DNA of 64,000 nt. Origin: Nitratireductor luteus. GTDB lineage: Bacteria > Pseudomonadota > Alphaproteobacteria > Rhizobiales > Rhizobiaceae. Below the pieces are notes generated by a model. That model was not told the origin of the DNA, did no database searches, and was given only the letters and a program-made list of their open reading frames with translations. The position numbers and the translations under genes are program-made. Below are positions 50,601 to 58,777 of this stretch, piece by piece (the first letter of the stretch is position 1; each line of letters opens with the position of its first letter). Location of the stretch: positions 248,001 through 312,000 of the forward strand of contig NZ_JAOANW010000002.1 in assembly GCF_026162365.1 (NCBI RefSeq). The letters are read 5' to 3'.

Positions 50601-50736
50601 CGGCCAGCGCCAGCGGTTCCGCCTCGTAGCGGAAACCCGGCACAAGCCGCCCTTCCAGAAGCGCATCGGCCAGCGCCGGGAGGAAGCGCACGCCGGGTGG
50701 GATGGAAAAGACCCGGGGGTGACGATGTCCGGTCAT
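47599..50736 (-). CDS. addB: AddB, nuclease subunit of the AddAB complex (alphaproteobacterial type)
   Basis: 1045 residues from ATG 50736, which overlaps the upstream stop by one base (TGATG). The C-terminal nuclease has HIIDYKTGARPS. The N-terminus (VFSIPPGVRFLPALADALL) lacks a usable Walker A loop. The whole chain has only two cysteines, so the four-cysteine iron-sulfur cluster known in Bacillus AddB cannot form. A reading frame extends upstream past 51000 but only as a shadow of the nucleotidyltransferase. Neighbour order with addA is conserved. Confidence 0.95.
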   Translation of the reverse strand: MTGHRHPRVFSIPPGVRFLPALADALLEGRLVPGFRYEAEPLALADATIYLPTRRAARELRNVFVDRLGGASAILPTIRPLGEFEAELADLETEGGAAMLDHAPPVGQLDRLLLLAPLVQAWKARVPAEIAARFDEGLVVPASVSDSLWLARDLAALMDEVETEEADWARLGALVPQELAGWWQVTLDFLTIVTTHWPHILGAMDRSNPAAHRNAMLTAEAERLKRNPGRGPVIAAGSTGSIPATARLLSTISRLDNGAVVLPGFDRGLDEDAWEAIGALDKPSAFGHPQHGLKKLVASIALPRGDVENLAEPARELEIRRRLVAEALRLAETTERWAGNRDLVESARVTGAMEGISLIEAANEREEAHAVTVALRHAISREGTTAALVTPDRALARRVAVELRKFGIQADDSGGSPLADSIPATLLRMMLEAVFRPGEPVAIVSLLKHPLLRLGMKREAVRRAAEWIELIALRGDTGRPDVAGLSNDFDARLSALARAARKPFWLSRLGETAKGEARAVLAALDAALAPLTALRGGTVDLVTAVRASVDAFEALGRSDDGALAKLYDGEAGEVLAGFLRDLVGTRSSLAFDASDWPDIFVALIAGKTVNPTAGADQRVAIWGTLEARLQSVDVLVLGGLNEGTWPQLPSSDRFMSRLMKAELDLEPPERRIGLAAHDFMMALGAPEIVLSRAARAGDAPAVASRWLQRLLAFVGDEEADALRGRGRRFIRWADVLEARQDQPFAPRPCPKPPLEARPQRFSITEIETLRRDPYAVYARRVLGLSPVEPLIRDPGAAERGSLFHDILEHFIKSGVDPCAGDALDRLLDSGRALFAEVALPADVEAVWWPRFKRTAESFIDWERGRGEHVASRLAEIRADALAVGATGKTLSGRADRIDLLADGRAHIIDYKTGARPSRVQAHRLLAPQLALEAALLARGAFAGPGARTPAELSYVRLKANGDVEEESILEVKGRNKSEKTATGIADEAWRRLEELLAHYDRIEAGYLSRALPFKEGDVDGDYDHLARVLEWSAGGDAGEGEGGAA

Positions 50737-51467
50737 CACGCCGTGGCACCCGCCCGCGACAGGACGGCCTCCGCTAGCGCAATCGCATCGGGCGTGCCGA
50801 CCGTGAGCCAGTGGCCTTCCAGCGGCAGGCCGAACAGGCGGCCGCGTTCGATCGCCGCGTCGAAATAAAGATTGAGCGAATGAGGGCCTTCCCTTAGCGG
50901 CGGCGCGAAGATGCGCGGATGGATGATTGCCGCGCCGGCATAGATACAGCCCGCCGCCTCGGCGCCCGCACGGCGCAACCGGCCGTCTGCGTCCGCCAGA
51001 AAGTCGGTCTTTCCCGAATGACCCGTAGCTGCCGCCGGGTCGGCCAGAAGCAGAAGCATGTCCATGCACGATGCGTCCCACGCATCGGCAAGCCGCAAAA
51101 GGTTTGGCCTATCGCGATCGATCCAGAATGTATCAGCGTTGACGATGAAGAAGGGTTCCTTCCCCAGCATGGGCAGCGCCCTGACGATGCCGCCGGCCGA
51201 ATCCAGCAACACGTCCCGCTCATCGGAAATCCGGATCTGCGGGTTCTTCCACGCCTCCAGATGAACCTCCAGCAGTTCGGGTAGGTAGTGCACATTGACG
51301 ACCGCCTCCGCGACGCTGGCGCGGGTGAGGGCGTCGAGGCTCCAGTCGATCAGCGGCCTACCGCCGACGACGACCATCGGCTTTGGGATCGTGTCGGTGA
51401 TCGGCCGCATGCGCTTGCCGAGGCCCGCCGCCAGCACCATTGCCTTCGAGGGTACGAGCCCGCTCAT
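50736..51467 (-). CDS. murU: Nucleotidyltransferase, probable N-acetylmuramate-1-phosphate uridylyltransferase (MurU)
   Basis: 243 residues. The nucleotide-sugar pyrophosphorylase signature AAGLGKRMRPITDTIPKPM opens the protein, with GGRPLIDWSLDAL following and FFIVNADTFW in the middle. In Pseudomonas, MurU acts with the kinase AmgK to turn recycled MurNAc into UDP-MurNAc. Here the gene overlaps by 4 bp with a gene whose second half looks like AmgK, so MurU is the best call over generic mannose-1-phosphate guanylyltransferase. Confidence 0.83.
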   Translation of the reverse strand: MSGLVPSKAMVLAAGLGKRMRPITDTIPKPMVVVGGRPLIDWSLDALTRASVAEAVVNVHYLPELLEVHLEAWKNPQIRISDERDVLLDSAGGIVRALPMLGKEPFFIVNADTFWIDRDRPNLLRLADAWDASCMDMLLLLADPAAATGHSGKTDFLADADGRLRRAGAEAAGCIYAGAAIIHPRIFAPPLREGPHSLNLYFDAAIERGRLFGLPLEGHWLTVGTPDAIALAEAVLSRAGATA

Positions 51468-52966
51468 TCGGCTTCTCCTTCAAGCAGGCGGTGATCCTCG
51501 TAGAATTGATGCAGACGGGCAAGGCCGGGATGTTGCATCACCTGCTCCAGATAGCCCCGGATACGCGGCAGGTGGCTCAGGTAGCGGGGCTTGCCGTCGC
51601 GATGGGCAAGCCTCGTGAAAGTGCCCAGAAGCTTGGTGTTGCGCTGCGCGCCGGTGATTGCGTACGCCTCCTCAAAGGCGCCCCGGTCGAAACCGGGTCC
51701 ACGAGCTGCGCAATAGGTCTCGACCACAAGCTCCCGTATGTCGGGCGGGATCGAGACGCGAGCGTCGAAGGCCAGCGCCGCGACGTCATAGGCAGCGGGG
51801 CCGAAAACGGCATCCTGCACATCGATCAGACCCAAACGGTCAAACCCGTCGCGATCTTCCCGCCAGACGATGTTGGGCGAATGAAAGTCGCGCAGCACGA
51901 GGCTTTGTTCAGCGGCGGAGAGCCGGTTGAAGAGAGCGGACCAGATATCCTTGAACTCCGCCACCTGCCCTGCGTCCGCGGGCCTGCCGAGGGCGAAGGG
52001 CATATACCAGTCGAGACATAGGTCGGTTTCGATGCTCAGCGCCTCGCGGTCATAGGCCGGCGGCTCATATGTACGGTGATCGTCGACCGGAAAGGTGCTC
52101 GGCCAATGCCTCTCATGGAGTGCGGCCAGCAGGCGCGATGCCGCCTCGTAGCGCGCCGCCACCGGCCGATCACTGTCCCCCAGGAAGCGGCCGCTGCCCA
52201 GATGCTCGATCAGGAGAAGACCGGCGTCGAGCGCCTGGGCGTGGACGCGCGGCGCGCAAAACCCTTCCGCGCGAAGGGCGTTCGCCACCCCGACGAAGGC
52301 GGTCACGTTCTGCGCCAGATGGGCGATCCGGCTATAGGGCAGACCGTCGCGGACGGCCGGCTCGTCATGACGCTCGGGCGCGTCCATCAGGATCAGCGGC
52401 GAGCCGGAAGGCGGCGCGACCGTTTCATAGGCGCGAATGGAGGCATCGCCGAGGAGGAAGGTCCGGCGGGCGCCGGCAAAGCCGGCTCCGTCGATGAAGG
52501 CGCGCACGGCAAGGGAATGGCGGATGCACGCCAGTGCGTCATCGGGTCCTTCGATGCGCACGTCACGCCCCTCGCCCTTCTCGGTCAGCCGCAGACGAAT
52601 GGCGCCAGCCATGGCCTGCTCGGCCCGTTCGGGCCATTCCACCAGCGCGACGCCTTCGGCGAGCGCCTCGGGCAGGCCCAACTCCTCCAGCTCCTCGGGC
52701 GCCGACAAGCGGTAGAGATCGAAGTGGTGCACGGGGATGCGCAGCGCATAGGACTGCACAAGCGTGAAGGTGGGGCTCGGCACTTCCAGCGCAGGATCGT
52801 TGGCCAGCGCGCGAATGACGGCGCGGGCAAGCGCCGTCTTGCCCATTCCCAGATCGCCCTGGAGTGCGACGAGAGCGCCGGGCCGGAGCGCGATCGCCAG
52901 GTCCTCGCCAAACCGCTCGGTCGCGTCCTCGTCGGCCAGATGAAGGGACAGGAATGACGGCGTCAT
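51464..52966 (-). CDS. tsaE: TsaE-AmgK fusion: tRNA t6A ATPase plus cell-wall sugar kinase
   Basis: 500 residues from ATG 52966. Residues 1-150 are TsaE: Walker A GDLGMGKT (37-44), SPTFTLVQSY and HFDLYRL, needed for threonylcarbamoyl-adenosine formation on tRNA. Residues about 165-500 are an aminoglycoside-phosphotransferase-type kinase with RDFHSPN (359-365) and IDVQDA (381-386), as in AmgK, which phosphorylates MurNAc and GlcNAc at C1. Both halves look intact. The gene overlaps murU by 4 bp and follows divL by 7 bp. The fusion is known in Alphaproteobacteria; the kinase substrate here is inferred from the murU neighbour. Confidence 0.88.
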   Translation of the reverse strand: MTPSFLSLHLADEDATERFGEDLAIALRPGALVALQGDLGMGKTALARAVIRALANDPALEVPSPTFTLVQSYALRIPVHHFDLYRLSAPEELEELGLPEALAEGVALVEWPERAEQAMAGAIRLRLTEKGEGRDVRIEGPDDALACIRHSLAVRAFIDGAGFAGARRTFLLGDASIRAYETVAPPSGSPLILMDAPERHDEPAVRDGLPYSRIAHLAQNVTAFVGVANALRAEGFCAPRVHAQALDAGLLLIEHLGSGRFLGDSDRPVAARYEAASRLLAALHERHWPSTFPVDDHRTYEPPAYDREALSIETDLCLDWYMPFALGRPADAGQVAEFKDIWSALFNRLSAAEQSLVLRDFHSPNIVWREDRDGFDRLGLIDVQDAVFGPAAYDVAALAFDARVSIPPDIRELVVETYCAARGPGFDRGAFEEAYAITGAQRNTKLLGTFTRLAHRDGKPRYLSHLPRIRGYLEQVMQHPGLARLHQFYEDHRLLEGEAE

Positions 52967-52973
52967 GGCGGGC

Positions 52974-55505
52974 CTATTCGGCAGCCGCACGCATGCCCCG
53001 CGGCGCAATGGGAAAACGGCAGATGACGGAGGTTCCCCGGCCTTCGCCGGTCTCAATATCCACCGTCCCGCCGTGCAGTTCGACAAAGCTCTTCACGATG
53101 GAAAGGCCGAGGCCGGCACCGCGCCGGCGGCCGCCGTTGGTACGCGGTTCGAAACGGCGAAAGATGGAGCGGAGCACTTCCTGCGACATGCCAGGGCCGT
53201 CGTCATGCACCCGAAACTCGACGCCATCCTCGCTCTGGCGCGCGGACAGGGTGATAAGGCTGTCTTCCGGCGCGTAGTTGGCAGCGTTGCTGAGCAGATT
53301 GTAGAGAATCTGGCGAATGCGGCTTTCATCCGCATGGAAGGAGAAGGGCGCGTCATCGACGGCGATTTCAAGCTTTATACCGTGTTCCTTGACCCGTTCG
53401 GAGATCAGTTCGGCGGCTGAGGTAACGATCGGCCTGATCTCAACCTCTCCGATATCCAGCTCCATGATGCCCGCATCGACGGTAGCCAGATCGAGAATAT
53501 CGTTCACCACGGTCAGAAGCAGCGACGAGGATGAGCCTATATGGTCGACATATTCGCGCTGGCGCTGGCTGAGCGGTCCGGTCGTTTCCAGGGCCAGCAA
53601 TTCGGTAAAGCCGATGATATTGGTCAAAGGCGAGCGCAGTTCGTAGGAAACATGCTGGACGAAATCGTTCTTCAGCTTGTCGGCCTTCTCCAGCGCCTCG
53701 TTCTTCTCCTTCAGCGCGCGCTCCACATTCACGCTGTCCGTCTCATCCACGAAGGTCATCATCACCTGGCCGTTGGGCAGGTGAATGATGGCGTAGGACA
53801 GGATGGCACCGTCGGTCAGTTCGGTGCGGCCATGGCTGTCACGGCGTTCGTCATCAAAGCCGGTGACAGCGGCCACAAAGTCACTCCATGGGCTCTCCTT
53901 CGCGACGGAATCGCAGGCGGCCTTGAGAATGGAGATATGCACATCGCCGTCGGCCAGCTTCTCAGGAATACGCCAAAGCGTCCGGAAAGCGGGGTTAGAA
54001 AGGCGCAAGCGCCCGTCCGAGCCGAACACGGCGACGCCCTCGGCCAGATTGTCCAGCGTCTCGCTTTGTACTTGGACGACGGCGTTGTAGCGGCTTTCCA
54101 AATCGATCTTCTCGGTCAGGTTCTCGAAGACCCACGTCACGCCGCCCCGTGGCTGGGGATTGGCAATCACCCGGACGGTGCGGCCGTCCGGCAGATGCCA
54201 CCAGTGCTCCTCCGGCTCAACCGAGCGATAGGCGGAAAGGAGCTGTTCCTTCCAGCGCCGCCACTCGGGCTGTTCGGCGAGCTTGCCGCCGCTGCGCAGC
54301 CGGTCGAGCAGAAGCGCGTTTTCCGGGGAGCCGTTGAGAAAGCCGGAATCAAGGTTCCAGAGTTTCTGAAAGGCCTGATTGTAGAATTTGAGCTTCTGCT
54401 CCGCGTCGAAGATCGCTACGGCCGTGGTAAGCTGGTCGAGCGTGTCGGCGTGGCTGCGGACGGTGCTCTCGAACTCCCGCTTCAATCCATCCAGATCGCT
54501 CGTGTCCAGGGCTATGCCGGCGCTCCCTTCCGTTCGGGCGAAATCGGTTACCGAGTAGACCCGCCTGTCGCCGCCGACAACGGTCGTTACCTGCTCACGA
54601 AAGATCGTGTCGCTCAGATGCTGCTGTGCCAGGCTGTCTCGTGCGGGCGTGGGGAGAAATTCCAGGCCTTCGCGCACAGCCGCGCCGGGGCTTTCGGCTT
54701 CCACTGCCCGGGAATAGGCCTCGTTGACCCATTTGAGCCGGCCGGCCTGGTCGCGCAGCCAGAACGGCATGTCGAGCGCGTTGATCAGACCCAGCAGGTT
54801 TTGATGGTCGCCGGCGAGCCGCTGCTGCTCCAGCTTCAAGCGCGCGTTCGCGGACTGGGTGGATGACAGCGATAGGAAACGAACGACCGCATGCAGGGCC
54901 GACTTACGCCCCTCCACCTCAAGCAACACGCCGTCGCGCGTTTCGGCGACCAGGTCGAAGGCCACGCCCTTGTCGCGGAGCCCGGCCACCGCTCTGTCCA
55001 ACGCGGAAGCCGAACGCGGCATGAGCCAGCGCCCGAATGCCAAGAAGGTGCTGCGCTCCAATGGGGCGCCGCTTTCGGCAGGCAGTTCACCCACGACATT
55101 GGGGCGGCCACCTTCACCCGGCCAGACGACGAGCCGCTGATCCTTGAGATTGAGGAGCGCCTCGGAACGGGCAAGGGCGCCGGAAAGTTCTGCCACGCGC
55201 GTGCGCAGTGCGACATTTTCCGCTGCGATACGGGCGCGCTGGCGTATCAGCCAGATCGCCGAAAGTAGCGCCGCTCCCATGACGCCGGCCAATATGGAAA
55301 GTTGGATGACTTCGACTGTGCCGACCGTGAGTCCGGCTGGAAGCAGGTTCGAGGCGTCTTGCGCCATGGCCGGATTGCCGGTGAGCGCCGTGCAGCCGAG
55401 GGCGGGCAACGCCAAGCGCATCAAGCCGCGAGCCCTGCGCAGCCGCGTTTTCCTATGGCCCTGCGGCCCTGCAGCCCCGCCGCACAGCGGGTCCAGCCCC
55501 GGCAT
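52974..55505 (-). CDS. divL: DivL-type sensor pseudo-histidine kinase (Tyr in place of His)
   Basis: 843 residues. An N-terminal signal or anchor and one membrane helix (about 66-88), then several PAS-type sensory domains (about 230-590), a DHp domain and an ATPase domain with N box (NLLSNAANYA), DDGPGM and GAGLGLSI. The phospho-acceptor histidine is replaced by Tyr621 in HVSYELRSPLT, the hallmark of Caulobacter DivL, which reads the state of DivK and controls CckA and thus CtrA. Most likely the same cell-cycle role here. The start at 55505 has GGAGAGGA upstream. Confidence 0.93.
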   Translation of the reverse strand: MPGLDPLCGGAAGPQGHRKTRLRRARGLMRLALPALGCTALTGNPAMAQDASNLLPAGLTVGTVEVIQLSILAGVMGAALLSAIWLIRQRARIAAENVALRTRVAELSGALARSEALLNLKDQRLVVWPGEGGRPNVVGELPAESGAPLERSTFLAFGRWLMPRSASALDRAVAGLRDKGVAFDLVAETRDGVLLEVEGRKSALHAVVRFLSLSSTQSANARLKLEQQRLAGDHQNLLGLINALDMPFWLRDQAGRLKWVNEAYSRAVEAESPGAAVREGLEFLPTPARDSLAQQHLSDTIFREQVTTVVGGDRRVYSVTDFARTEGSAGIALDTSDLDGLKREFESTVRSHADTLDQLTTAVAIFDAEQKLKFYNQAFQKLWNLDSGFLNGSPENALLLDRLRSGGKLAEQPEWRRWKEQLLSAYRSVEPEEHWWHLPDGRTVRVIANPQPRGGVTWVFENLTEKIDLESRYNAVVQVQSETLDNLAEGVAVFGSDGRLRLSNPAFRTLWRIPEKLADGDVHISILKAACDSVAKESPWSDFVAAVTGFDDERRDSHGRTELTDGAILSYAIIHLPNGQVMMTFVDETDSVNVERALKEKNEALEKADKLKNDFVQHVSYELRSPLTNIIGFTELLALETTGPLSQRQREYVDHIGSSSSLLLTVVNDILDLATVDAGIMELDIGEVEIRPIVTSAAELISERVKEHGIKLEIAVDDAPFSFHADESRIRQILYNLLSNAANYAPEDSLITLSARQSEDGVEFRVHDDGPGMSQEVLRSIFRRFEPRTNGGRRRGAGLGLSIVKSFVELHGGTVDIETGEGRGTSVICRFPIAPRGMRAAAE

Positions 55506-55636
55506 GTCCTGTTCCTCTCCGCCGCATGATCGTCAAGACCGCCCCCGGTCCGCGCTGCGCTGAACTCAATACCGGTGGCGCCCTCGAATCACCGCACTGT
55601 AGCCGTTGAGCGAATCGGCGTGAAGAAGGAGCCGCG

Positions 55637-55675
55637 ACAAAAATAATGCTGGCCTCTTTGTCAAGAGGCCAGCAT
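55637..55675 (-). terminator. Strong intrinsic terminator after ahcY
   Basis: Perfect 13-bp stem ATGCTGGCCTCTT/AAGAGGCCAGCAT (55646-55658 with 55663-55675), 4-nt loop, then TATTTTTG on the minus strand. Confidence 0.95.
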
Positions 55676-55704
55676 CAATATGTTGTGTGGTATATCCAGC
55701 TGGA

Positions 55705-57102
55705 TCAATACCTGTAGTGGTCCGGCTTGAAGGGGCCCTGAACATTCACGCCGATATAAGCCGCCTGTTCGGGCGAGAGTTCCGAAAGCTTCGCGCCCAG
55801 CTTGTCGAGATGCAACCGCGCGACTTTTTCATCTAGATGCTTGGGCAGCACATAGACCTTGTTTTCGTACTGGCTTGTACGCGTCCAAAGCTCGATCTGG
55901 GCCAGCACCTGGTTGGTGAAGGAAGCGGACATGACGAAGCTGGGGTGACCTGTGGCATTGCCCAGATTGAGCAGGCGTCCTTCCGAAAGGAGAATGAGGC
56001 GCTTGCCGTCGGGGAACTCGATCATGTCCACCTGTGGCTTCACATTGGTCCATTTCAGATTGCGCAACGCCGAGACCTGAATCTCGTTGTCGAAATGGCC
56101 AATATTGCCCAGGATGGCCATGTCCTTCATCTTGCGCATGATATCGAGGGTGATCACGTCCTTGTTGCCGGTGGTCGTCACCACGATGTCGGCGGTCGGC
56201 GCGGCGTCCTCCAGGGTCACGACCTCGAAGCCGTCCATGGCTGCCTGCAGGGCGCAGATCGGATCGACCTCGGTCACCTTCACGCGCGCGCCGGCGCCCG
56301 AAAGCGACTGGGCCGAGCCCTTACCCACGTCGCCATAGCCACACACGACCGCGACCTTGCCGGCCATCATCACGTCGGTGGCACGGCGAATACCGTCGAC
56401 CAGCGATTCCTTGCAGCCATATTTGTTGTCGAACTTCGATTTGGTGACCGAATCATTGACGTTGATCGCCGCAAAGGGAAGCAGTCCCTTTTTCTGAAGC
56501 TGGTAAAGCCGGTTGACGCCGGTGGTCGTCTCTTCGGTCACGCCCTTTATCGCGTCGCGCTGGCGGGTGAAGAAACCTGGCGTCTCGGCCATGCGCTTCC
56601 TGATCTGCGCGAAGAGGATTTCCTCCTCCTCATTGCCCGGATTGGTGAGCACGTCCTCTCCAGCCTCGGCGCGCGCGCCCAGGAGAATATACATTGTCGC
56701 GTCGCCGCCATCGTCCAGGATCATGTTGGAAGGCTGGCCGTCACTCCACTGGAAAATGCGGTCCGTATAGGTCCAGTATTCCTCAAGCGTCTCGCCCTTG
56801 ACGGCATAGACCGGCGTGCCCGTTTCCGCGATCGCGGCGGCGGCGTGATCCTGCGTGGAAAAGATGTTGCAGGAAGCCCAGCGCACATCCGCGCCCAGGG
56901 CCTTGAGCGTTTCGATCAACACTGCAGTCTGGATCGTCATGTGCAACGAGCCGGAGATGCGGGCGCCCTTCAGCGGCTTTTCCTTGCCGAACTCCTCACG
57001 GCACGCCATCAGACCCGGCATTTCCGTTTCTGCTATTTCGATTTCCTTGCGCCCCCAGGAAGCAAGCGAGATATCGGCGACGAGGTAGTCATTGGCGGCC
57101 AT
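55705..57102 (-). CDS. ahcY: Adenosylhomocysteinase (S-adenosylhomocysteine hydrolase)
   Basis: 465 residues. NAD site [27 protein letters not shown] near the substrate pocket, and the C-terminal signature [18 protein letters not shown]...[10 protein letters not shown] are complete. It splits SAH to adenosine and homocysteine, relieving product inhibition of methyltransferases such as PmtA. A RIME-like repeat lies only about 30 bp upstream of the start, so transcription either begins inside it or passes through. The ribosome binding site (GGAGCT) is modest. Confidence 0.99.
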   Translation of the reverse strand: MAANDYLVADISLASWGRKEIEIAETEMPGLMACREEFGKEKPLKGARISGSLHMTIQTAVLIETLKALGADVRWASCNIFSTQDHAAAAIAETGTPVYAVKGETLEEYWTYTDRIFQWSDGQPSNMILDDGGDATMYILLGARAEAGEDVLTNPGNEEEEILFAQIRKRMAETPGFFTRQRDAIKGVTEETTTGVNRLYQLQKKGLLPFAAINVNDSVTKSKFDNKYGCKESLVDGIRRATDVMMAGKVAVVCGYGDVGKGSAQSLSGAGARVKVTEVDPICALQAAMDGFEVVTLEDAAPTADIVVTTTGNKDVITLDIMRKMKDMAILGNIGHFDNEIQVSALRNLKWTNVKPQVDMIEFPDGKRLILLSEGRLLNLGNATGHPSFVMSASFTNQVLAQIELWTRTSQYENKVYVLPKHLDEKVARLHLDKLGAKLSELSPEQAAYIGVNVQGPFKPDHYRY

Positions 57103-57135
57103 GGATTTTAGCTCCAGTTGGACAACGGGGCGCGG

Positions 57136-57235
57136 TATCGGGTCCGAAAATGAGAATCCATTTCGGAAACACGATGCGCAGATTCAATAACCTACAGCAT
57201 CCTTGTGCGTCCGAAGGACGATGCGCTGTAGAGCG
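57136..57235 (-). repeat. RIME-like repeat, copy 5 (full length) upstream of ahcY
   Basis: In reverse orientation: palindrome 1 CTACAGC/GCTGTAG with inner TCCTTCGGA, linker TTGAATCTGCGCATCGTG and a degenerate palindrome 2. It ends about 35 bp before the ahcY start, between HPr and ahcY. Confidence 0.78.
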
Positions 57236-57327
57236 ATCAGGCGCTTTGCTACCAGATTGCAGCGCTTCGGACAACGATATAAAGAAATCTTTATTCCTGC
57301 ATGTGACAGGAATAAGCCAACAATTTT

Positions 57328-57630
57328 TCAGGTTTCCTCGCCGAAGCGGGCGGCAACCAATTCGGCCAGAGCATGCATGACTTCCTTAGCCTGCGGGCCT
57401 TCCGCCGTCACCTTGATGCAGCAGCCGGGGCTGGCGGCCAGCATCATCAGACCCATTATGGATGTCCCGCCGACCGTGATGCCATCCTTCTCGACGGTCA
57501 CGTTGGCATCAAACGCGCCAACCAGTTGCACGAACTTGGCCGATGCGCGCGCATGCAGCCCACGCTGATTGACGATGGCAAATTCGCGTTCGATCGGGCC
57601 GTTACCTACCGTGGTCAGTGCCATGCTCAT
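57328..57630 (-). CDS. ptsH: HPr-type phosphocarrier protein
   Basis: 100 residues. Phosphorylated histidine in GLHARASAKF (His26 by this start) and the regulatory serine in GGTSIMGLMML (Ser57), so it carries both sites: His for PTS phosphotransfer and Ser for HprK. In rhizobia this PTS lacks sugar permeases and serves signalling. Translationally coupled to the EIIA gene by a 4-bp overlap. Confidence 0.95.
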   Translation of the reverse strand: MSMALTTVGNGPIEREFAIVNQRGLHARASAKFVQLVGAFDANVTVEKDGITVGGTSIMGLMMLAASPGCCIKVTAEGPQAKEVMHALAELVAARFGEET

Positions 57631-58028
57631 TTTCCGCTGAGCACCTGGCTTGCCACGTTGATGTACTTGCGGCCTGCAGTCTGCGCCTCATCAAGCGCTG
57701 CCGCCATGTCGTTGCCGGCGCGCGCGCTCGACAGCTTGATGAGCATGGGCAGGTTCATGCCGGCAACGACCTCGATGCGGCCGGCCTCCATGACGGAAAT
57801 CGCCAGGTTGGAAGGCGTGCCGCCAAACATGTCGGTCAGGATGATGACGCCTGCGCCCGTGTCGGCGCGGGCCACGGCCTCCACAATGTCGCGGCGACGT
57901 TGCTCCATATCGTCCTCGGCGCCTATCGACACCGTTCCGAAGTTTTCCTGCGGCCCGACTACATGCTCGACAGCATGGCGAAATTCTTCGGCCAGCCGGC
58001 CATGGGTGACGAGAACGACACCTATCAT
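57627..58028 (-). CDS. manX: PTS EIIA component, mannose (Man) family
   Basis: 133 residues. The phospho-histidine is His9 in VLVTHGRLAEEF; ILTDMFGGTPSNLA and NLPMLIKL are typical of EIIA-Man. In alphaproteobacteria with incomplete PTS, it receives phosphate from HPr and acts as a regulator, not a sugar transporter. Separated from the upstream hprK by a 295-bp gap that carries a hairpin, so its expression may differ from hprK. Confidence 0.94.
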   Translation of the reverse strand: MIGVVLVTHGRLAEEFRHAVEHVVGPQENFGTVSIGAEDDMEQRRRDIVEAVARADTGAGVIILTDMFGGTPSNLAISVMEAGRIEVVAGMNLPMLIKLSSARAGNDMAAALDEAQTAGRKYINVASQVLSGK

Positions 58029-58251
58029 CGAACAGAAACCCTTCCGTTACAGGGTCCGGCAATGGCGACGCGGCGGAATGCGACCGCTATTCCTTCACCA
58101 TAAGTCAGATCGGTCAAGGCGACGCTCCGTCCGATTGGCACTTTCTGCTCCGACGTTCAAACATCTGTTCCCATTCGGCAACCATTATTTACCGCCGTTC
58201 CATCCAACGGTGCGAACGGATTACAAAGCTGCCTCACGACAGAAGGGGTAT

Positions 58252-58278
58252 CTTGTCAACGGCGAAGCCGTTGACAAG
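58252..58278 (-). promoter_or_regulatory. Perfect 12-bp hairpin between hprK and the EIIA gene
   Basis: CTTGTCAACGGC/GCCGTTGACAAG with a 3-nt loop, 46 nt past the hprK stop. No U run follows, so it is not a standard terminator; an RNA-processing site, stabiliser or dyad operator is possible. Confidence 0.6.
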
Positions 58279-58323
58279 TCCAATCTGCGGCGATTCGTCC
58301 AAAAATTCGCGATGTCTGGCAGG

Positions 58324-58770
58324 TCAGCCAAATGGCGGCAGGCCGAGACGTGCGCAGATGGCAAGGTTCGCGCCGGCCGCATCGCCGGCCGCCAGCACCA
58401 GGCACGGCAGGTCGACGCTTTCGATCCTGACCGCATCTTCCTCCGCGAAGCGTGGTGCCTCAACGGGTTCGACCAACCGTATGACGAGGTCTATGACCGC
58501 CCTCGGCTCATGTCCGATCGCCGCCGGTCCATGACCATAGGCTTCGGCCAAGCCCGCGATCGCGGCTGGAGAGGTACCGATCAGCCGGTCCCCCTTCCGC
58601 TCGAGCAGCACCTGATCGTCGCTAACCTGGCGGGCGAAAATGCCCAGGGCACGGCAATGGGAAAGGAGGGTCAGCATGAGCCGGGTTTTACCGGAGCCGG
58701 AAGGACCAAGGATGAAAACGCCATTGCGGCCCAAAACCAGCAGCACGCCATGATGGTTCTGTGCCGCCAT
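58324..58770 (-). CDS. hprK: HPr kinase/phosphorylase, short alphaproteobacterial form
   Basis: 148 residues, only the catalytic core of the larger Gram-positive enzyme. P-loop GPSGSGKT (22-29), then VSDDQVLLERKGDRLIGTSPAAIAG, the usual HprK signature. It phosphorylates Ser57 of HPr, tuning the signalling PTS. It starts 7 bp after the chvG stop, so it is cotranscribed with chvI-chvG. The lack of the N-terminal domain is normal in this group. Confidence 0.93.
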   Translation of the reverse strand: MAAQNHHGVLLVLGRNGVFILGPSGSGKTRLMLTLLSHCRALGIFARQVSDDQVLLERKGDRLIGTSPAAIAGLAEAYGHGPAAIGHEPRAVIDLVIRLVEPVEAPRFAEEDAVRIESVDLPCLVLAAGDAAGANLAICARLGLPPFG

Positions 58771-58777
58771 CGCCGGC

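Noticed and set aside
50737-51081. N-terminal extension of addB into the nucleotidyltransferase gene
   Set aside because: The extension overlaps murU in another frame and reads as low-complexity Arg/Gly sequence; the TGATG junction with ATG 50736 explains the start.
57103-57330. Possible SAH or SAM riboswitch upstream of ahcY
   Set aside because: The leader is occupied by a RIME-like repeat and I cannot see the conserved core of the SAH riboswitch. A covariance-model search would settle it.
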